Shown: in pieces, positions 42,540 to 55,141 of the stretch | Layout: the number at the start of each line of letters is the position of its first letter | Position numbering within the stretch: the first letter of the stretch is position 1 | NCBI GenBank assembly: GCA_029204225.1 | Contig: CM055101.1 | Span: forward strand, 41,812,927-41,876,926 | Direction of reading: 5' to 3' | Source: Diphasiastrum complanatum | Taxonomy: Eukaryota; Streptophyta; Lycopodiopsida; Lycopodiales; Lycopodiaceae | Length of the DNA stretch: 64,000 nucleotides | Position numbers and translations under genes: made by a program | Notes under the pieces: generated by a model | Databases searched by the model: none | What the model was told of the DNA's origin: nothing | Seen by the model: only the letters and a program-made list of their open reading frames with translations

Positions 42540-44165
42540 AATCTAAGTCTATTTAGGATTCAACTTATAAGGAAGGATTATATTGCAGGTATTGCAGCAA
42601 GAAGAGAAATTTATTGCAAGATTGTTGAATTTTCAAATTCAATAATAAGAAGCAAAATCAACAGTAGTGTTTTTCTCAGCCACAAGAAGCAAATGCAATA
42701 GTAGTAGAAGCTTCTAAGCCCAATGACAAAGAAGAAAATGAAGAAGTTTTCATGACAAAGATTGAAGATAAACAAGATGACGAATCTTGGGACTTGGACT
42801 CAGGGGGCTATCCAACATATGACAAACTATCGTGACTAGTTTCAAGAGTACAACTCTTTTAACACTCAAAGGCATGTTCATTTGGGTGATAGTAGCACAC
42901 ATCGTGTTCACAGTGAAGTTATTGTCAAGTTATAGTTTCAAAATGGTGATGTCAAATTAGTTTCAAATGTTCTTCATGTTCCGAAAAAAAAAAAATTGTT
43001 CACAAGTCTAGAGGTCTTTTAGATCTTATTCACACTAATGTACATGGGCCCATGCAGACTCCTTCTATAGGGGGAGCCAAATATTTCTTTACATTTATTA
43101 AATATTCTAGAAAGATGGTTGCGTATTCCTTGAAGTCCAGATTAGAAGAAGTTGCTAAAAGTCAACTTCAAGGAAGGTCAAGGCTTTATGTTCAAATGGT
43201 GGAGGTGAATTTATTTCTGCGGAGTTCAAAGAGTATTGCAAGGTCACTGGCATCAACTAGCAATACATCACTAGCTCAATCTAATGGTGTTGCTAAGCAG
43301 AATAATTGTACACTCATTAACAATGCAAAGAGTATTCTAAATTATGCTTAATTGCCAAAGCATTTATGGGTAGAAGCTATAATCACAATAGTATACATTC
43401 AAAATTGAAGTACAAACAAGGTGTTGGTGGACAAAACACCAAATAAGATTTGGACAAGCTCTAAACCATCAATCGAAAATTTCATAATTTTTGGTTGTAT
43501 CGCTTTTGCACAAGTTCCTATAGAATAAGAAAATAGTTAGATGATTCTAACACTAAGCCAAGTTTTGTAGGATATGCTTTATAATCCTTTGACAAAGAAG
43601 ATTTTTATTTCTTGAAGATAAATTTTATGATATGAAGTGTAAGTCAAAAGTGAGTGAAGACACTTTAGATACCAGGATGTTAATTCCAACCCTTCAAAGC
43701 ACTCTAGAATTGTCAGTGATCCAGAAGAAGATGATGCACATAGGAGAGTTTATCTCTTAGAAGATCAAATTGTCAAAGGGTTCTACCCATAAGATTTGTT
43801 GATGAAGCCTATTGCATTTTGTGGAGGAGCCAAACACCGTGAAAGAAGCAGTATCTAGATTGAATAAAGAGCATTGCAAATCAGCAATGGATAAAGAGTA
43901 TCAGCCTCTTATCAAGAATGAAACATGGACTGTCACAAATCTACTGACTGGTAAGAACATTGCACATTGTAGGGTGCAAATTTTTAGAATTAGATATAAA
44001 GTTGATGGGAAGATTCACAGATGGAAAGCTCATTTGATTGCCAAGATTTTTAACATTGATTTTACATAGACCTTTAGTCCTATAGTCAAGCTTACATCCA
44101 TCAGACTTCTTTTAGCATTTGCAGCTCTTCAAGTACATCAAATGGATGTTCAAATAGCACTACAA
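42540..44165 (+). pseudogene. Ty1/copia gag-pol, heavily decayed
   Basis: A broken zinc knuckle CRYCSKKRNLLQDC lies near 42,580 with its His lost. A protease trace (ESWDLDSGG) is near 42,780. The integrase start is LIHTNVHGPMQTPSIGGAKY near 43,020-43,080, then SNGVAKQNNCTLINNAKSIL where ERKNRT would be. The RT start is KSAMDKEYQPLIKNETWTV near 43,880. The last readable phrase (ALQVHQMDVQIAL) stops at about 44,163, where (CCCTAG)n begins. Many stops are present. Confidence 0.85.
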
Positions 44166-44172
44166 TAGAAAA

Positions 44173-44190
44173 CCCTAGCCCTAGCCCTAG
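44173..44190. repeat. (CCCTAG)3
   Basis: It is preceded by ctacaatagaaaa. The same arrangement returns at 46,228. Confidence 0.9.
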
Positions 44191-44353
44191 ACTAAGAAAA
44201 TAACCTTCCTCTCTTTTTTTCTCTCCCTCCAAAATCTTTATTGACTATTTTATGATTCTCAAACCTTAAAAATTGAAATCCTAACTCTAACTCTAAAAGA
44301 ATTTGCCATACATAATTGTAACTATGTAACAACATTTCATAGGATGTCTTCAC

Positions 44354-44608
44354 AAGAAATTTAAGGATTTCTTGTCATCATGTGCGAAGCTTGTTGTGAA
44401 ACGCCAGGGACAAAATGTTACGTTACCATCCGTCATTCTATCTTTCTATAGTCCACATATTTCTGTTGGTTTGCAACGTTCACAAGCGCTTTCAATTCTT
44501 CGACGAGCTCAATTTGCAGGAGCGGCTGCTTCAACGCTTCTTGCATTACCTATTAGTGACACTATTCTAGTTAGTGATTTACATCAAGCAATTGGTTTTG
44601 AGTAATTA
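44354..44608 (+). other. Coding-like block of unknown identity
   Basis: An open frame reads KKFKDFLSSCAKLVVKRQGQ, then SVILSFYSPHISVGLQRSQA and TLLALPISDTILVSDLHQAI, and ends at TAA. It is followed by AT-rich sequence resembling a 3' UTR. The composition is protein-like and unlike its surroundings. It may be the last exon of a captured or decayed gene; no family is recognised. Confidence 0.4.
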
Positions 44609-44959
44609 ATTGATTTTTTAAAGTTTTATTAAACTTTTTAGCTTGACTTTTCTTGTCTGTTTGGCAGTATCATTCTATATACTTTTATCATTTTGTACAT
44701 CGATGGGGATTTCCCATCCTTCATTAATGAAAGCAAGAGTTATTATTAAACTCTTTTTACCAGCCTGTACATGCACTCTTCATCAACATATTCACCGCTT
44801 GTTGCATTAGACATAACGTGGTCGGTTTCCTTATCTTCAATTTCTCTATTCATTGTTTGTGCAAGCAAGCTATAAAACCTTGGTACACACTACTTGAAAT
44901 ATTAAAAATCTACATTCTTTCGAAAGAAAATTAATATTACATCATCCAATGTTATAACT

Positions 44960-45640
44960 TATCACTGTCGGCATCCTCATAGCTCTCCAAACTCACATTT
45001 CTTAAGTAATGTCCATTCCTTTTCATTGATATGGAGTCACCCACGTTGTTCTTGGACGATATTTTCAAGTCTTTAACACTGCCATCAAGACTTGTGGGAG
45101 TGTATTATTCAGCCTAGATTTCATGTGGAAGAGTGAAAAGATGTACGCTCTCTTAGACAAGTTAGTTGGAGTCAACACGACTCAATTCTTCACCTGCGAC
45201 GCTCCATATTTGATGTACTCATTCCTTCTCTTATTTATATCGTCCTGACTAACACCATCGATCACACATTATATATGCTCTTTACCCAAATCCTTCATAT
45301 AGTAGCTTATCATACCATGTCAAGTATTTACACCTTTTTGATGCAGAAACCTACATAACACTAAGTTACCAGCTGGACTATCCTTTGACTAGCCTATATA
45401 CTACTTAATTGAATTATTTGCTTCCGGGACACTAGATGCAAAACATTTGGAGATTTTATGAAAATACAAATGAATCAAGCTCCCACCTTGCTCTAAAGAA
45501 CACACCCCTGCTATACACTCAACCTTAAAGAGTTTAAGAATCACATCTAACAATTTCAAATCAACATCAGTTCCTAATACTCCAATTGTGATACTCAACA
45601 TTTCATCACCAATACAAATATTTGACCTTGTTTTTCCATT
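44960..45640 (-). pseudogene. Decayed reading frame, possible transposase relative
   Basis: The minus strand holds one frame for about 200 codons, with stops at 45,403-45,401 and several later. Phrases are LFKVECIAGVCSLEQGGSLI, DSPAGNLVLCRFLHQKG, MISYYMKDLGKEHI, DDINKRRNEYIKYG and TLPQVLMAVL. Most stops look like single-base changes of CAA, CGA or CAG codons. I suspect an unclassified plant transposon protein but cannot name it. Confidence 0.45.
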
Positions 45641-46227
45641 TCAACAACCTACACAAATGCTAAGAATAACCAGTCGCACCAAATATCAATGATGTCAAAG
45701 GAAGATCAACATGCAATAATGTCAAAGGAAAAGTAGAAGAAGATCAGCAGGTAGCAGTGTTAGAGAAAGATCAGCAATGACCTCTAGGTAGCGATGACCA
45801 ACAAAAGGGGAGCACCAATCATCGCACCTGCAAACCAATGTGATATCTCTCACAACAGCAATTGCAAGCAATCTGATATCTCTCAAAAGAGCACCAATTA
45901 TTTCACCTACAAACCAATGTGATATTTGTCAGAGCAGCGATTGCAAGAAATCTGATATCTCTCAACAACGATAGCAGGGATGCCTTCATCACATCATTTT
46001 GGCTCTCTCCTTTTCTCTAGAGGATTCATTGAGAGGTGACACATAGTTAATGCAGTCATGCAACCGGACTCCTAGTTGCACAATTGACAACTATAGGTCA
46101 ATCACAGTTTAGGGCACACGGGCCCAATAGAAATGTAGGAATCGGCTTTTTCCCACAACAGCCTATATTTTCTCCCCAACTATTTTCTATTTTAGGAACC
46201 TTAACCCTAATCGTCTACAATAGAAAC

Positions 46228-46257
46228 CCCTAGCCCTAGCCCTAGCCCTAGCCCTAG
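46228..46257. repeat. (CCCTAG)5
   Basis: It is preceded by ctacaatagaaac, as at 44,163-44,172, so the two arrays bracket about 2 kb as direct repeats. Confidence 0.9.
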
Positions 46258-49200
46258 TCCTAAACTACAAAAAAAACCCTCTATAATTTAGACTTTTATG
46301 CAAATTCACCATATAAAACAACAAGATTTTTTTCAGATTTTGGCATCAAATTAATGATTGGAATTTAAAAAGCATAAAAATTTCATTACTTTGCACCAAA
46401 CTTCCACCATAGAATTTATGTCTAAAACCCACATTTGAGGAAAAAACCAAGTATATACAAAATTTAGATTTTATCTCATGATATTCCATTCAAAATTTGT
46501 TGGCACAAAGCTTTTCAACATCCTTCACTACATTCAATTCCACAAAAAAATATTTATTTGCTTGAGTCTCAATGCAATCTACATTGAAAATTTCTTAATT
46601 TCATAAGCATTAACATGGCCACATTCACCAACATGGGGGATGGGCCTTGAGCGAGCTTGGTCGAGTGAGCTTTTTCAAAAATACAAGTGAGCTTTTCATA
46701 GTGAAATTTTTTCCAGCTTGCAAATGACATGGTGGGCTCTATTAAACATGAGTGTGATTCTCTCACATGCTTTCTCAATGTGTCATCTGCTAACATTGTT
46801 AAATGACCATAGCGAGAATCAAGCTCTAGCACTTATCTTTGGCTCATCCCAATAATTCACCAATCATTTGTAAAGATATATATAGTTTTCCAATCTAACG
46901 ACAAACATCCCAAGGCTATTGGCCGCATGTAACAAAGTGCCTATGCCAATAGTCAGATCAACTATAACATCATTAGCATTGCTAAATAAGTAGACCATGT
47001 AATTCATGAGATAATGAAGTGCAAATTGACATTTGATTAGTGAGTGAAAACACTTATGTATCTTGTCATTGCTTCCTTCTCAGCCCTTCATAAATTAGAT
47101 TCTGTACAAACAACATACACACATATCAACAAAAAATTTGATGTATGCATGTGAAATGATTGTGATCAAACGACTACTTGTTAAAGCATAAAGAAAGATG
47201 TGTCCTCATCTAATTCCAATAAAATCACTCCTACACCGTTGTTCACCAAGTTTAGATCAACAAGTTGACATCATATCTGATGTAAATGTGGACCTTAAGC
47301 TGAATTTTATCTAATCCCAAACTCAAATGAAACAATCTACTCAAGCCATGCATTCTCTAAAGCTTTGGAGATCATGAACTCTAAGGTTAAGAATTTATAA
47401 CGAAATGTCTTTTAATGGGCATTAAACATCCATGGTGAGAATGTGATGGCCATCTTGTCTTAATCAGTTCACCTTTTAACCTTCGAATTGGCTAGTACAT
47501 AGGAAAGCAGTCTTTGAACACGAAAGACCATGATGTTGACCTTGGATGATGATATAACAGGACCAACGTTGAACGGTCGTGATGGGAACAATGATCTACT
47601 AGGCTTGCATGGCTTCCATACGGGCATGCTTTGGGAGATACCACTAATGGATGCATATCTACTGGTATGAGCTCTGGATAATCTCAAAGATGTCAAATTC
47701 AAGATTTTCTTAATTGTGTGTAGGAGAGTTTTTCATTATTCGTCATCCTTTCATTATCATCAAGTTTCTTCTCCTTAATAATCTCTTTTTGTTTAGTAAT
47801 TAGATTCACCATCCTTCTCATCACAACATTATTCATCATCCTTTCATTATTATCATCTTTCTTCTCCTTAATAATCTCTTTTTATTTAGTAATCAGATTC
47901 ACCATCCTTCTCATTACTAATCATCATTATTATTTTCTTCATCACACTTGATGTGGCTCCATAGAATGCCTTTCATGAAAGTATTCTAGTTTATGTGTCT
48001 TCTTATTGTGCTCTTGCATGTTTGAATAAAAAAATATGACAAGCGACAATATATCTAGGTAATTTTTTTGACAATATATTTTTATTGTTTTTTATAGTGT
48101 CTTCTTTTGTAGGATGTATATAAAATATCTTCCATATATTGGATGAAGAATTGATCGACTTTTCAAACATGTGTCTTGAAGATCTGAAATCATGAATAAA
48201 TATCTTGAATATTGATAATGATTATTGTGAATACTATTCATAAACATGGTGAATACTCATGAATACTGATTGTGAATACTCATGATTATTGTAAATACTC
48301 ATGAAAATTGATCATGATAATTGTGAATATTGATCGTGAAAATTTGTGAATACTAATCATGCTTATTGTGAAAACTTGTGAATACTAATTGTAATTATTG
48401 TGAATACTTATGATTATTGTGAATACTAATTAAAATTGATCGTAATTATTGTGAATACTAGTCGTGATTATTGTGAATACTGATCGTGAATATTCGTGAA
48501 TCCTTACCAACTTTAAAATTCCAGAATGACGGACATATTTTGTGATCAAAATATTAAACCCACTGTAAGAAATTATCAATAGATGAAAATCACCTATTTA
48601 TTTTCAAAATCATCTCATACACAATTCTTAGTCATTGTCAATCCCAATATGCAACCTTGATTCTACGATTGTAAAAACTTTAACCACTTTTGTGGTAGTG
48701 ATTGTCACAGTGTAAGCTCTTGCAATTTAAAACATTAAAAAACACAACCAAACAGCACGATAACTTAACTTACCAATACTTAACTCTTTGGCAAAAAAGC
48801 TAATAAATACATTTTTCTAAACGTCAAAGAAAGAAATATAATTTTAGAGAATTTTTATTTCAATCCAACAATGTCACTGTTATGGCAAGGCCTTTGTGGT
48901 ACAATGCCACAAAATTCTTCTTTCAATAATGGATGTTTTTTGGATCTAGATATTCTTCTTATCATGAAAAAAATACCTTCTTGTCACCAAATATTTTTTC
49001 AAATTTATTTTCTTTTTTGTTCATAGCTATTATCTTATTGATCAGGTGTAGATTCTAGTCTCTCTCTTGCAGCTAGATGATAAGAACATGTTAAAAGGCT
49101 CTATCATTGAAAAGTAGAACTTTCGAGGTTTTTCATATGCTCTATTTAGGTAGCAGAACTTCATTAAAGAGCTTTTTCTAACATATAGTCTACTCCTGAA

Positions 49201-49798
49201 CTAAAACACAAAAGAAAACTCGCCCCACTAGTATGCATTAAAGCACCATTTACGTTGTTATGTTTCGCTCTAATTGCTCAACTATTATCAAGATGCTTTT
49301 GACATGATTAAATAAGACTACATATTCAAAAATTCCCATCCTTTTTGGGCGCTCTCACTCATCAAATTTTTGCAAGTAGTATTTTTGGCTCACTCACTTC
49401 TCTTCTCTAATATCCGAGTGACATCACATTGCGAATAAATCATTACATTGGACTCTTTGGTTTCTTTGTACATTTTCACAAATATTATCTCTTGTGTTTG
49501 TGGCTATTTCATGATACGTATTAGTTGTTATTATCTTGAAATCCTTAAACTACACATTCAAACTATTATTAGTTAGTAAAGATACTTAGTTTTACAGGTT
49601 TGCAATGATTGTTGTTTTTTCACTTTTTACAATAGAATTATTATAACGTTTTTTGTTATAATAATGTTTTGAAGTAAATTTATAATACTATTGGAGATAA
49701 GTGGTTACAAGTCATCTCGACATTGGTATTCTTATAAACTCTTTGTGTTCAGAAATGACTCAATGCTTAAGAAATATATGTTCTAATAATGTTCATTT
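46258..49798. other. AT-rich region with simple and local repeats, no gene recognised
   Basis: At 47,744 and 47,837 a unit of about 93 bp (catcctttcattat.atca...) is duplicated. At 48,185-48,500 a degenerate array of gtgaatactcatgattatt runs for about 300 bp. Near 46,640-46,710 there is a gagcttggtcgagtgagctttttcaaaa block with an inverted relative near 52,460-52,540. Confidence 0.6.
48185..48500. repeat. Degenerate (GTGAATACT..TGATTATT)n array
   Basis: More than ten imperfect repeats of a motif of about 20-27 bp, all built from gtgaatact and tgattatt or gatcgtga pieces. Confidence 0.8.
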
Positions 49799-50170
49799 TT
49801 GGGTATAAGTTACATGGCTTCCAAGGCAGACTTTTTTGTGTATTGCCATTGTATTGGAGAAAAATACCTTGAGATTAAGAACTCTCGTGGTCGTGTCGTG
49901 TTGGATACACCAATTTTGGCAAAATGTATGGATTGTCCATGCAATAGAATTGAATTGCTTGCAACGGTGATGACTCATGGTGCTCAGGATGACCTATTGT
50001 CATTGTACCATGTGCAAATTCTTGGCTCATTGAGCTATTACAACTTAGATGGTACCTTGTCATCTGTGTATGTGGCTAAGACTATTTTATGTCATTTGCA
50101 AGCTATCAATAATACCAAAGACAAAATTGTTACTGATTTGAACAATAAAAGTATACTATTTTGTGCCTAG
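49799..50170 (+). other. Open frame of 123 codons, unidentified
   Basis: It contains KADFFVYCHCIGEKYLEIKN, VVLDTPILAKCMDCPCNRIE and LLSLYHVQILGSLSYYNLDG. Cys-rich pairs (YCHC, CMDCPC) hint at metal binding. The preceding sequence has no clear promoter or splice site. It may be part of the same decayed element as 50,873-51,610. Confidence 0.35.
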
Positions 50171-50872
50171 CGACTCTCAATTTAGTAGGGTTATGATACA
50201 TCAAGAGTGAGTTCATCTCACTTCACACTCATAGAAATAAAAATGTTGGCAGATGAAGTGGTGGCTACCAACAATAACTCCAACCCTAGAAAAATACAAA
50301 TGGAAGTTGCGAAAGAACTTGTAATCAAGGTTGTAACCAAAGATGAACCAATGCGCTAAACATGAAATGAGTCACCAACAAGTGCCAAAAACCATTGGTG
50401 CAAAGCAACATGTCAATTTGCAAATATAAATTTTTCTAGATATAGTTATTTGAATGAGTTGTTTGAACTTATCCTTTTATGTGTTTATGAAGATTTAAGA
50501 AAATAGTGACTAAGAGCAAAAGAAAGGCCATGGGTAAGGGTGTAAAAACTAGTTAATTGGAATTAAAAAGATTGTGTGTGTATGATGTCTTCCACAACAA
50601 TAAATCCCAAGGCAGTGTAAACATGTTATTGAGCGTTGCTTTGTAATTAAAATGACCACAACATGACCTACATTTGATGTTGATCTAGTTAATAGGATGA
50701 TGTGAACTGGAGATGGTGACTTGAGAAGGTCATGGGATTGGTTTGACCACATTAGGCGAGTACATGGTTGGATGACTACGGGAGCACACGTTTATGTACC
50801 TAGGTGTCAAATCTTTTCTTCATGATCACACAATCATTTGTTTAGGAGCATCTCATAGAATTTTATTATGTA

Positions 50873-51610
50873 TTGAATATAGTGCACACTCTGTTATTTG
50901 ACACAATGTTTTTATCAAATCATGTGCAAGAACTCATGATTAGAGCCACTTGTGAGATGAAAGAGGACATTGTGGGACAAGCTATATTTTGGAATATGCT
51001 AAATTGGAGAGCCATTCGTACAGTGTACAATAGGGAACTGAAGAACGTGATGCATGGTCATGAGGAATCATGTCTATTTCATTGGGAGCAAAGTCTTCAA
51101 ATACACACAACTCAATATGTATTCAAGCAATACTAAAATGAAAACAAAGACATGTGTCACAAGTGGAAGAATGCATCGTTGTTAGATTGAGCTTTGTAAC
51201 ATATTAGGCTTATAAGGGCATGGTGGGCTAGTGAAAAGGTGAAAAATGCCAATTTGCCAATAATGGATTGTTGGTTGCCGGTAAATGTGCACTGTACACA
51301 CTGGAGACATTTGTTGGTTGGGATAAGATTTCTTTCTGAATCCTTTGGTCACACGATCTAGAGAATTCGTTAAACCAAGCTAGCAGGAGTAGGAATGGCT
51401 TGGATCAAGATTGGGCATGTGTAAAAAATAGATCAAGAATACATACCTCAAAGGGAGTTTTTGCCCCTTGTTTTTTGGAAATGTACCAAAGGAGAGTTGG
51501 AAATAAGAAACAAGTCATGTAATTTTCTAATGATGGTGTGGACCATACATGGACACCATGCACATCAATTCTATGTGGAAGTCTTAAAATACCTTTGACA
51601 TGGCTTCTAC
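50873..51610 (+). pseudogene. Decayed frame, possible transposase relative
   Basis: An open stretch to 51,136 holds EDIVGQAIFWNMLNWRAIRT and SCLFHWEQSLQIHTTQYVF. After a stop it continues with KDMCHKWKNASLLD, IRLIRAWWASEKVKNANL, PVNVHCTHWRHLLVG and later SCNFLMMVWTIHGHHAHQFY. The spacing of W, H and C residues looks like a real protein. No family is named with confidence. Confidence 0.4.
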
Positions 51611-53334
51611 AAAAAAAAAAAATTAACTTAGAACCTAGGGAGAAAGAGATGTTACAAAGAGCTGGGTCTATTTTTTATACTCAAGGACTAGGTGCTCCAA
51701 AAAATTGAATTCCAACTAATGAAAGAGATGATGTTTCTGAGAGTAGCCAAGACCCATGTATGTATAAGGATTTAAGATTTGGCCCTAAAGAAAATAGATA
51801 TGGATTTGAGTCCATCTGCCAAAAGTTTATCAATCACCAAAATTGCACGGTTTGAATGTGAGATTTTCAAAATAGAAATAAAGAATTCAGGTCAATGAGT
51901 TGAAGCCTACGACATTAGCATATCTTAGCACCGCACTTACACATGTGAAGATTTTTAGTGGCGACACAAAATTGGAAAATCTTATCTTGCATGCAAGCAC
52001 ATGTATTACATTCTCTTACATGTGCTTGGGGTAGACATGAATCACAATATGTGTATTCACCAGGCTCAGTTTGAGAAAAAAGATTTATTGCACATGCTTT
52101 CTTGTACACAGAGCTTTGCATGCAAATGGCTAAATGTTGAGCAAAAAGATATTTGTATTAGGTTATTTTAAATAAATCCACGACCTCAAGACACTACTAT
52201 ATGATATTGTTATTTTTTTTAGCAATATGGATGCAATAGTCTTTTTTGTTTTGCATGACATATTCTCACTACAAAAAAATTGCACAATAACAATAATTTT
52301 TATCAAATGACATACTTAGAATTTAAAAATAGTCATTGAGACTAATTTGGAATGAAGAAAAAATTATGAAACAACCACTAGAACATAACAAAATGTCACC
52401 AGGATTACTCTTTTGTGTATTTTAATGCATTGCTACATCAAAAGTTATGGAAAAAAAAAATTCACACCTCACAAGCTCGCTCACATTTTTGAAAAAGCTC
52501 ACCCCCGACCAAGCTCACTCGAACTTCACACTCACCAACGTGCCTTTCTATATCATTTCTAGACTTACACTCAAGCATGTTACAACCAAACCAACTCACA
52601 ATTCTCTTATTTCCACTAGATTTCAACATACCAACTATCAAATTTTAACACAAATTTCTTAGAATAGCAAAATTAAAATTCCTTAAAAAAAAAAAAATTG
52701 TCATATAACATCACCCAGATCATGGATGGTGCCTTTTATCAATGCCTTGACTGTTATGAAGTCACACATAGATTCCACGAAAAATGTTTTTTGTTTTCAA
52801 CATTGCCAACAACACATGTTGAAGCCATAGTGTTCAATTCACTTTTCATGTGATACAAGTAGATATAAAAGCTCTATCCAATAGATTAGCGAGACATAAG
52901 ACCATGAGATTCCTTATTTTTGAAACCCCATACTTTGTATATTTTAATGGGACTATAATTTCCAATATGTTTTAAAGTTAATTTGACTTGACCATTTTAT
53001 GTTTTGGTCGTAGTTAATTACATTCCCAAATTTTTTATAATTGCAAACTTCTATTTTGAGTCATAGCATAGCATATGATTAGTCTTATATGCATGAGAGA
53101 CAATGTTATTTTTATATTTAGTACTCAATGCTTTTGCATGGTAGTTATGCAAATGTGAGTAGATTATAAGTAGAGGACACAAGTCTTTTTAATTAGTAGA
53201 GAAACCAATAATCTGCTCGAGTTTGAAAACTTCTACCTTCTCAACTTGAGCAATTTCAATGCTATTGTTGTGTCTTCTATCATAACTTGTGTTGGTTGGT
53301 TACACAAGTAAAACTACAATTTGCTTTCCATCAA
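51611..53334. other. AT-rich region, no gene recognised; LTR remnant likely at its end
   Basis: It holds the inverted relative of the 46.64-kb block (52,460-52,540) and, from about 53,000, sequence leading to a primer site, so an LTR probably ends at 53,334. LTR boundaries were not resolved. Confidence 0.4.
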
Positions 53335-53345
53335 GGTATCAGAGC
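53335..53345 (+). other. Primer-binding-site-like sequence
   Basis: GGTATCAGAGC after ttccatcaa matches the initiator tRNA-Met site less its first T. Confidence 0.6.
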
Positions 53346-53636
53346 AACATGGTTAGATTATCTTGTATTAGCATGTTTTGTTTGAGACTCATTCACACAA
53401 TTCTTGGTCTTTTAATTGTGAGGATCATTTTTGTGTAGGTTCAACAAAGAACTTGCATATATCTTGTATTGAAAATCTACAAACTATCAAAATATGATCC
53501 AACATGAAAGTACCAGCTATGTTAGAGAGATCGCAATAGCACGCTCCATGTGTGAGTAAACACTTGGTAATAAGCTTTTACCATGACATGTGTTTTGTAA
53601 GTCCATGGGTAGAAGCTTAAATAGATTCTAAACTTC

Positions 53637-53790
53637 TAAGTTAGAAACTTAAGCTTAGAACTTAAGCTTAAGAAATTTAAAACTTAAGCTTAGAAATATA
53701 AGATTCTAAGTTATCTAAAGTTCTAAGTTTAGAGACTTAAACTTTCTAAGTTAGAAGTTGAGAAGTCTTAGTTTAGAGACTAATCCCATA
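53637..53790. repeat. Short palindromic array of (ta)agcttaag/ctaagtt
   Basis: Repeated tctaagttagaa, aacttaagctta and related self-complementary pieces. Confidence 0.7.
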
Positions 53791-54479
53791 AGTTAGTGGA
53801 AGCTTATGGAAGGCCCTTCTTGCTATAAGACGAGAGACATTTCCCTTGTAAAAAACACTTTGAGATCATGACAAATTGCTTCTTGGTATTAACTTGTATT
53901 TCATTGTGTTCCCTTTGGGAAGGCGCATAGCTTGAGGGAAGGTGCTCGGGCCTCCTCTTGCCTCCTTTTCATCGATTTTGTTAGATAGGATCTAGAGTAG
54001 ATACCGTTGCTAGTTGGGTAAGCCTTAGCAAGGGTATAGTTTTGTAGTGGATTTTGGCTAGTTGGAAAGCCTTAGCCAAACCTTAGTTTAAATTTCGAGC
54101 ACCACGAAATCGCCCACAGTTTGAAACTTTTCCCTCTACGAATTTCATCCTTTACAAAAAATTCCAAAAAAATACAAAAAATCAGTATTTTCATAATGAA
54201 AATTCTCTATCAGAATTCACGAGTACTGTATTCTCATTCATCAGCCTGTTTGTGAGTTCTACTCTTGTCTACGAGTTCTGTTACTCCATAAAAGTCCAAT
54301 TTCTTGTCCAAATTCACTATTCTACAAGAAAGGTGTCTTTTTAATTTTTTTTGGCCAAGTACAGTACTATACTGATGATCTGTAATATTTTGTTCCTCAT
54401 TCTGCATCATGTCACGAGATTGAGCTAAATCTTCCAATCCTACACCTCCATGTCTAGAACGTAGAATCTCACGCATTGA

Positions 54480-55055
54480 TGCACCAAAGTACGACCAAAG
54501 TACGATGGAGAATCTGACCCAGTTAGATTTCTCGAAGACTTTGATAATGCATGTCGCTTCTATGGAGACACCTCTGAAACTGAAAAGTTCAGATTATTCC
54601 CTATGGTGCTTTGTGGAACTGCCAAAGAGTGGTATCTGAACCTCGAAGCTCATGATCTCGTTTCTTGGAAAACCCTCAAAGACGATCTTATCAAGCATTT
54701 CAAACCTTCCAAACTGACTCAAAGCTCATTCATCCAAATCACACATATTAAGATGCGTCGTGAAGAGTCCGTTAGAAGCTACATTGAGTGTTTTAAATGT
54801 CTCAAGGTAGAATGTGTTGACAAAAATATCACCGAACGTATGGCTATCAAATTGTTCCTAGTTGGACTTCCTAAAAACATTCACCGAGAACTGAAACCAG
54901 TTGACCTTTATGATCAACTTAAGGCAGTAATGACCAATGGCATCCGCGAAGAAGACGAGGGGTTCGATGAAGACTTTGATAACCGTGAAAAGAAATCCAA
55001 GAATCCTAAACGTCTTAATCATCCGAAGTTTGAGAATACTGCCCAATTTTCATAA
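54480..55055 (+). pseudogene. Ty3/gypsy Gag
   Basis: It reads KYDGESDPVRFLEDFDNACR, FRLFPMVLCGTAKEWYLNLE and LIKHFKPSKLTQSSFIQITH, then ESVRSYIECFKCLKVE, the standard gypsy Gag capsid blocks. It ends with acidic then basic tails at a TAA at 55,053-55,055. A small duplication (aaagtacgaccaaagtacga, 54,486-54,505) disturbs the start. Confidence 0.85.
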
Positions 55056-55141
55056 CTTCTACATCAAATGAAAACTTGGCAGAAAGCTCAACAAAATCAT
55101 ATGAAAAGACTTACTACTGATTTCTAGACCGCCATGAAAAA

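Noticed and set aside
44173..46257. True interstitial telomere
   Set aside because: The unit is CCCTAG, not the CCCTAAA of most land plants, and only 3-5 units occur; described as telomere-like at most.
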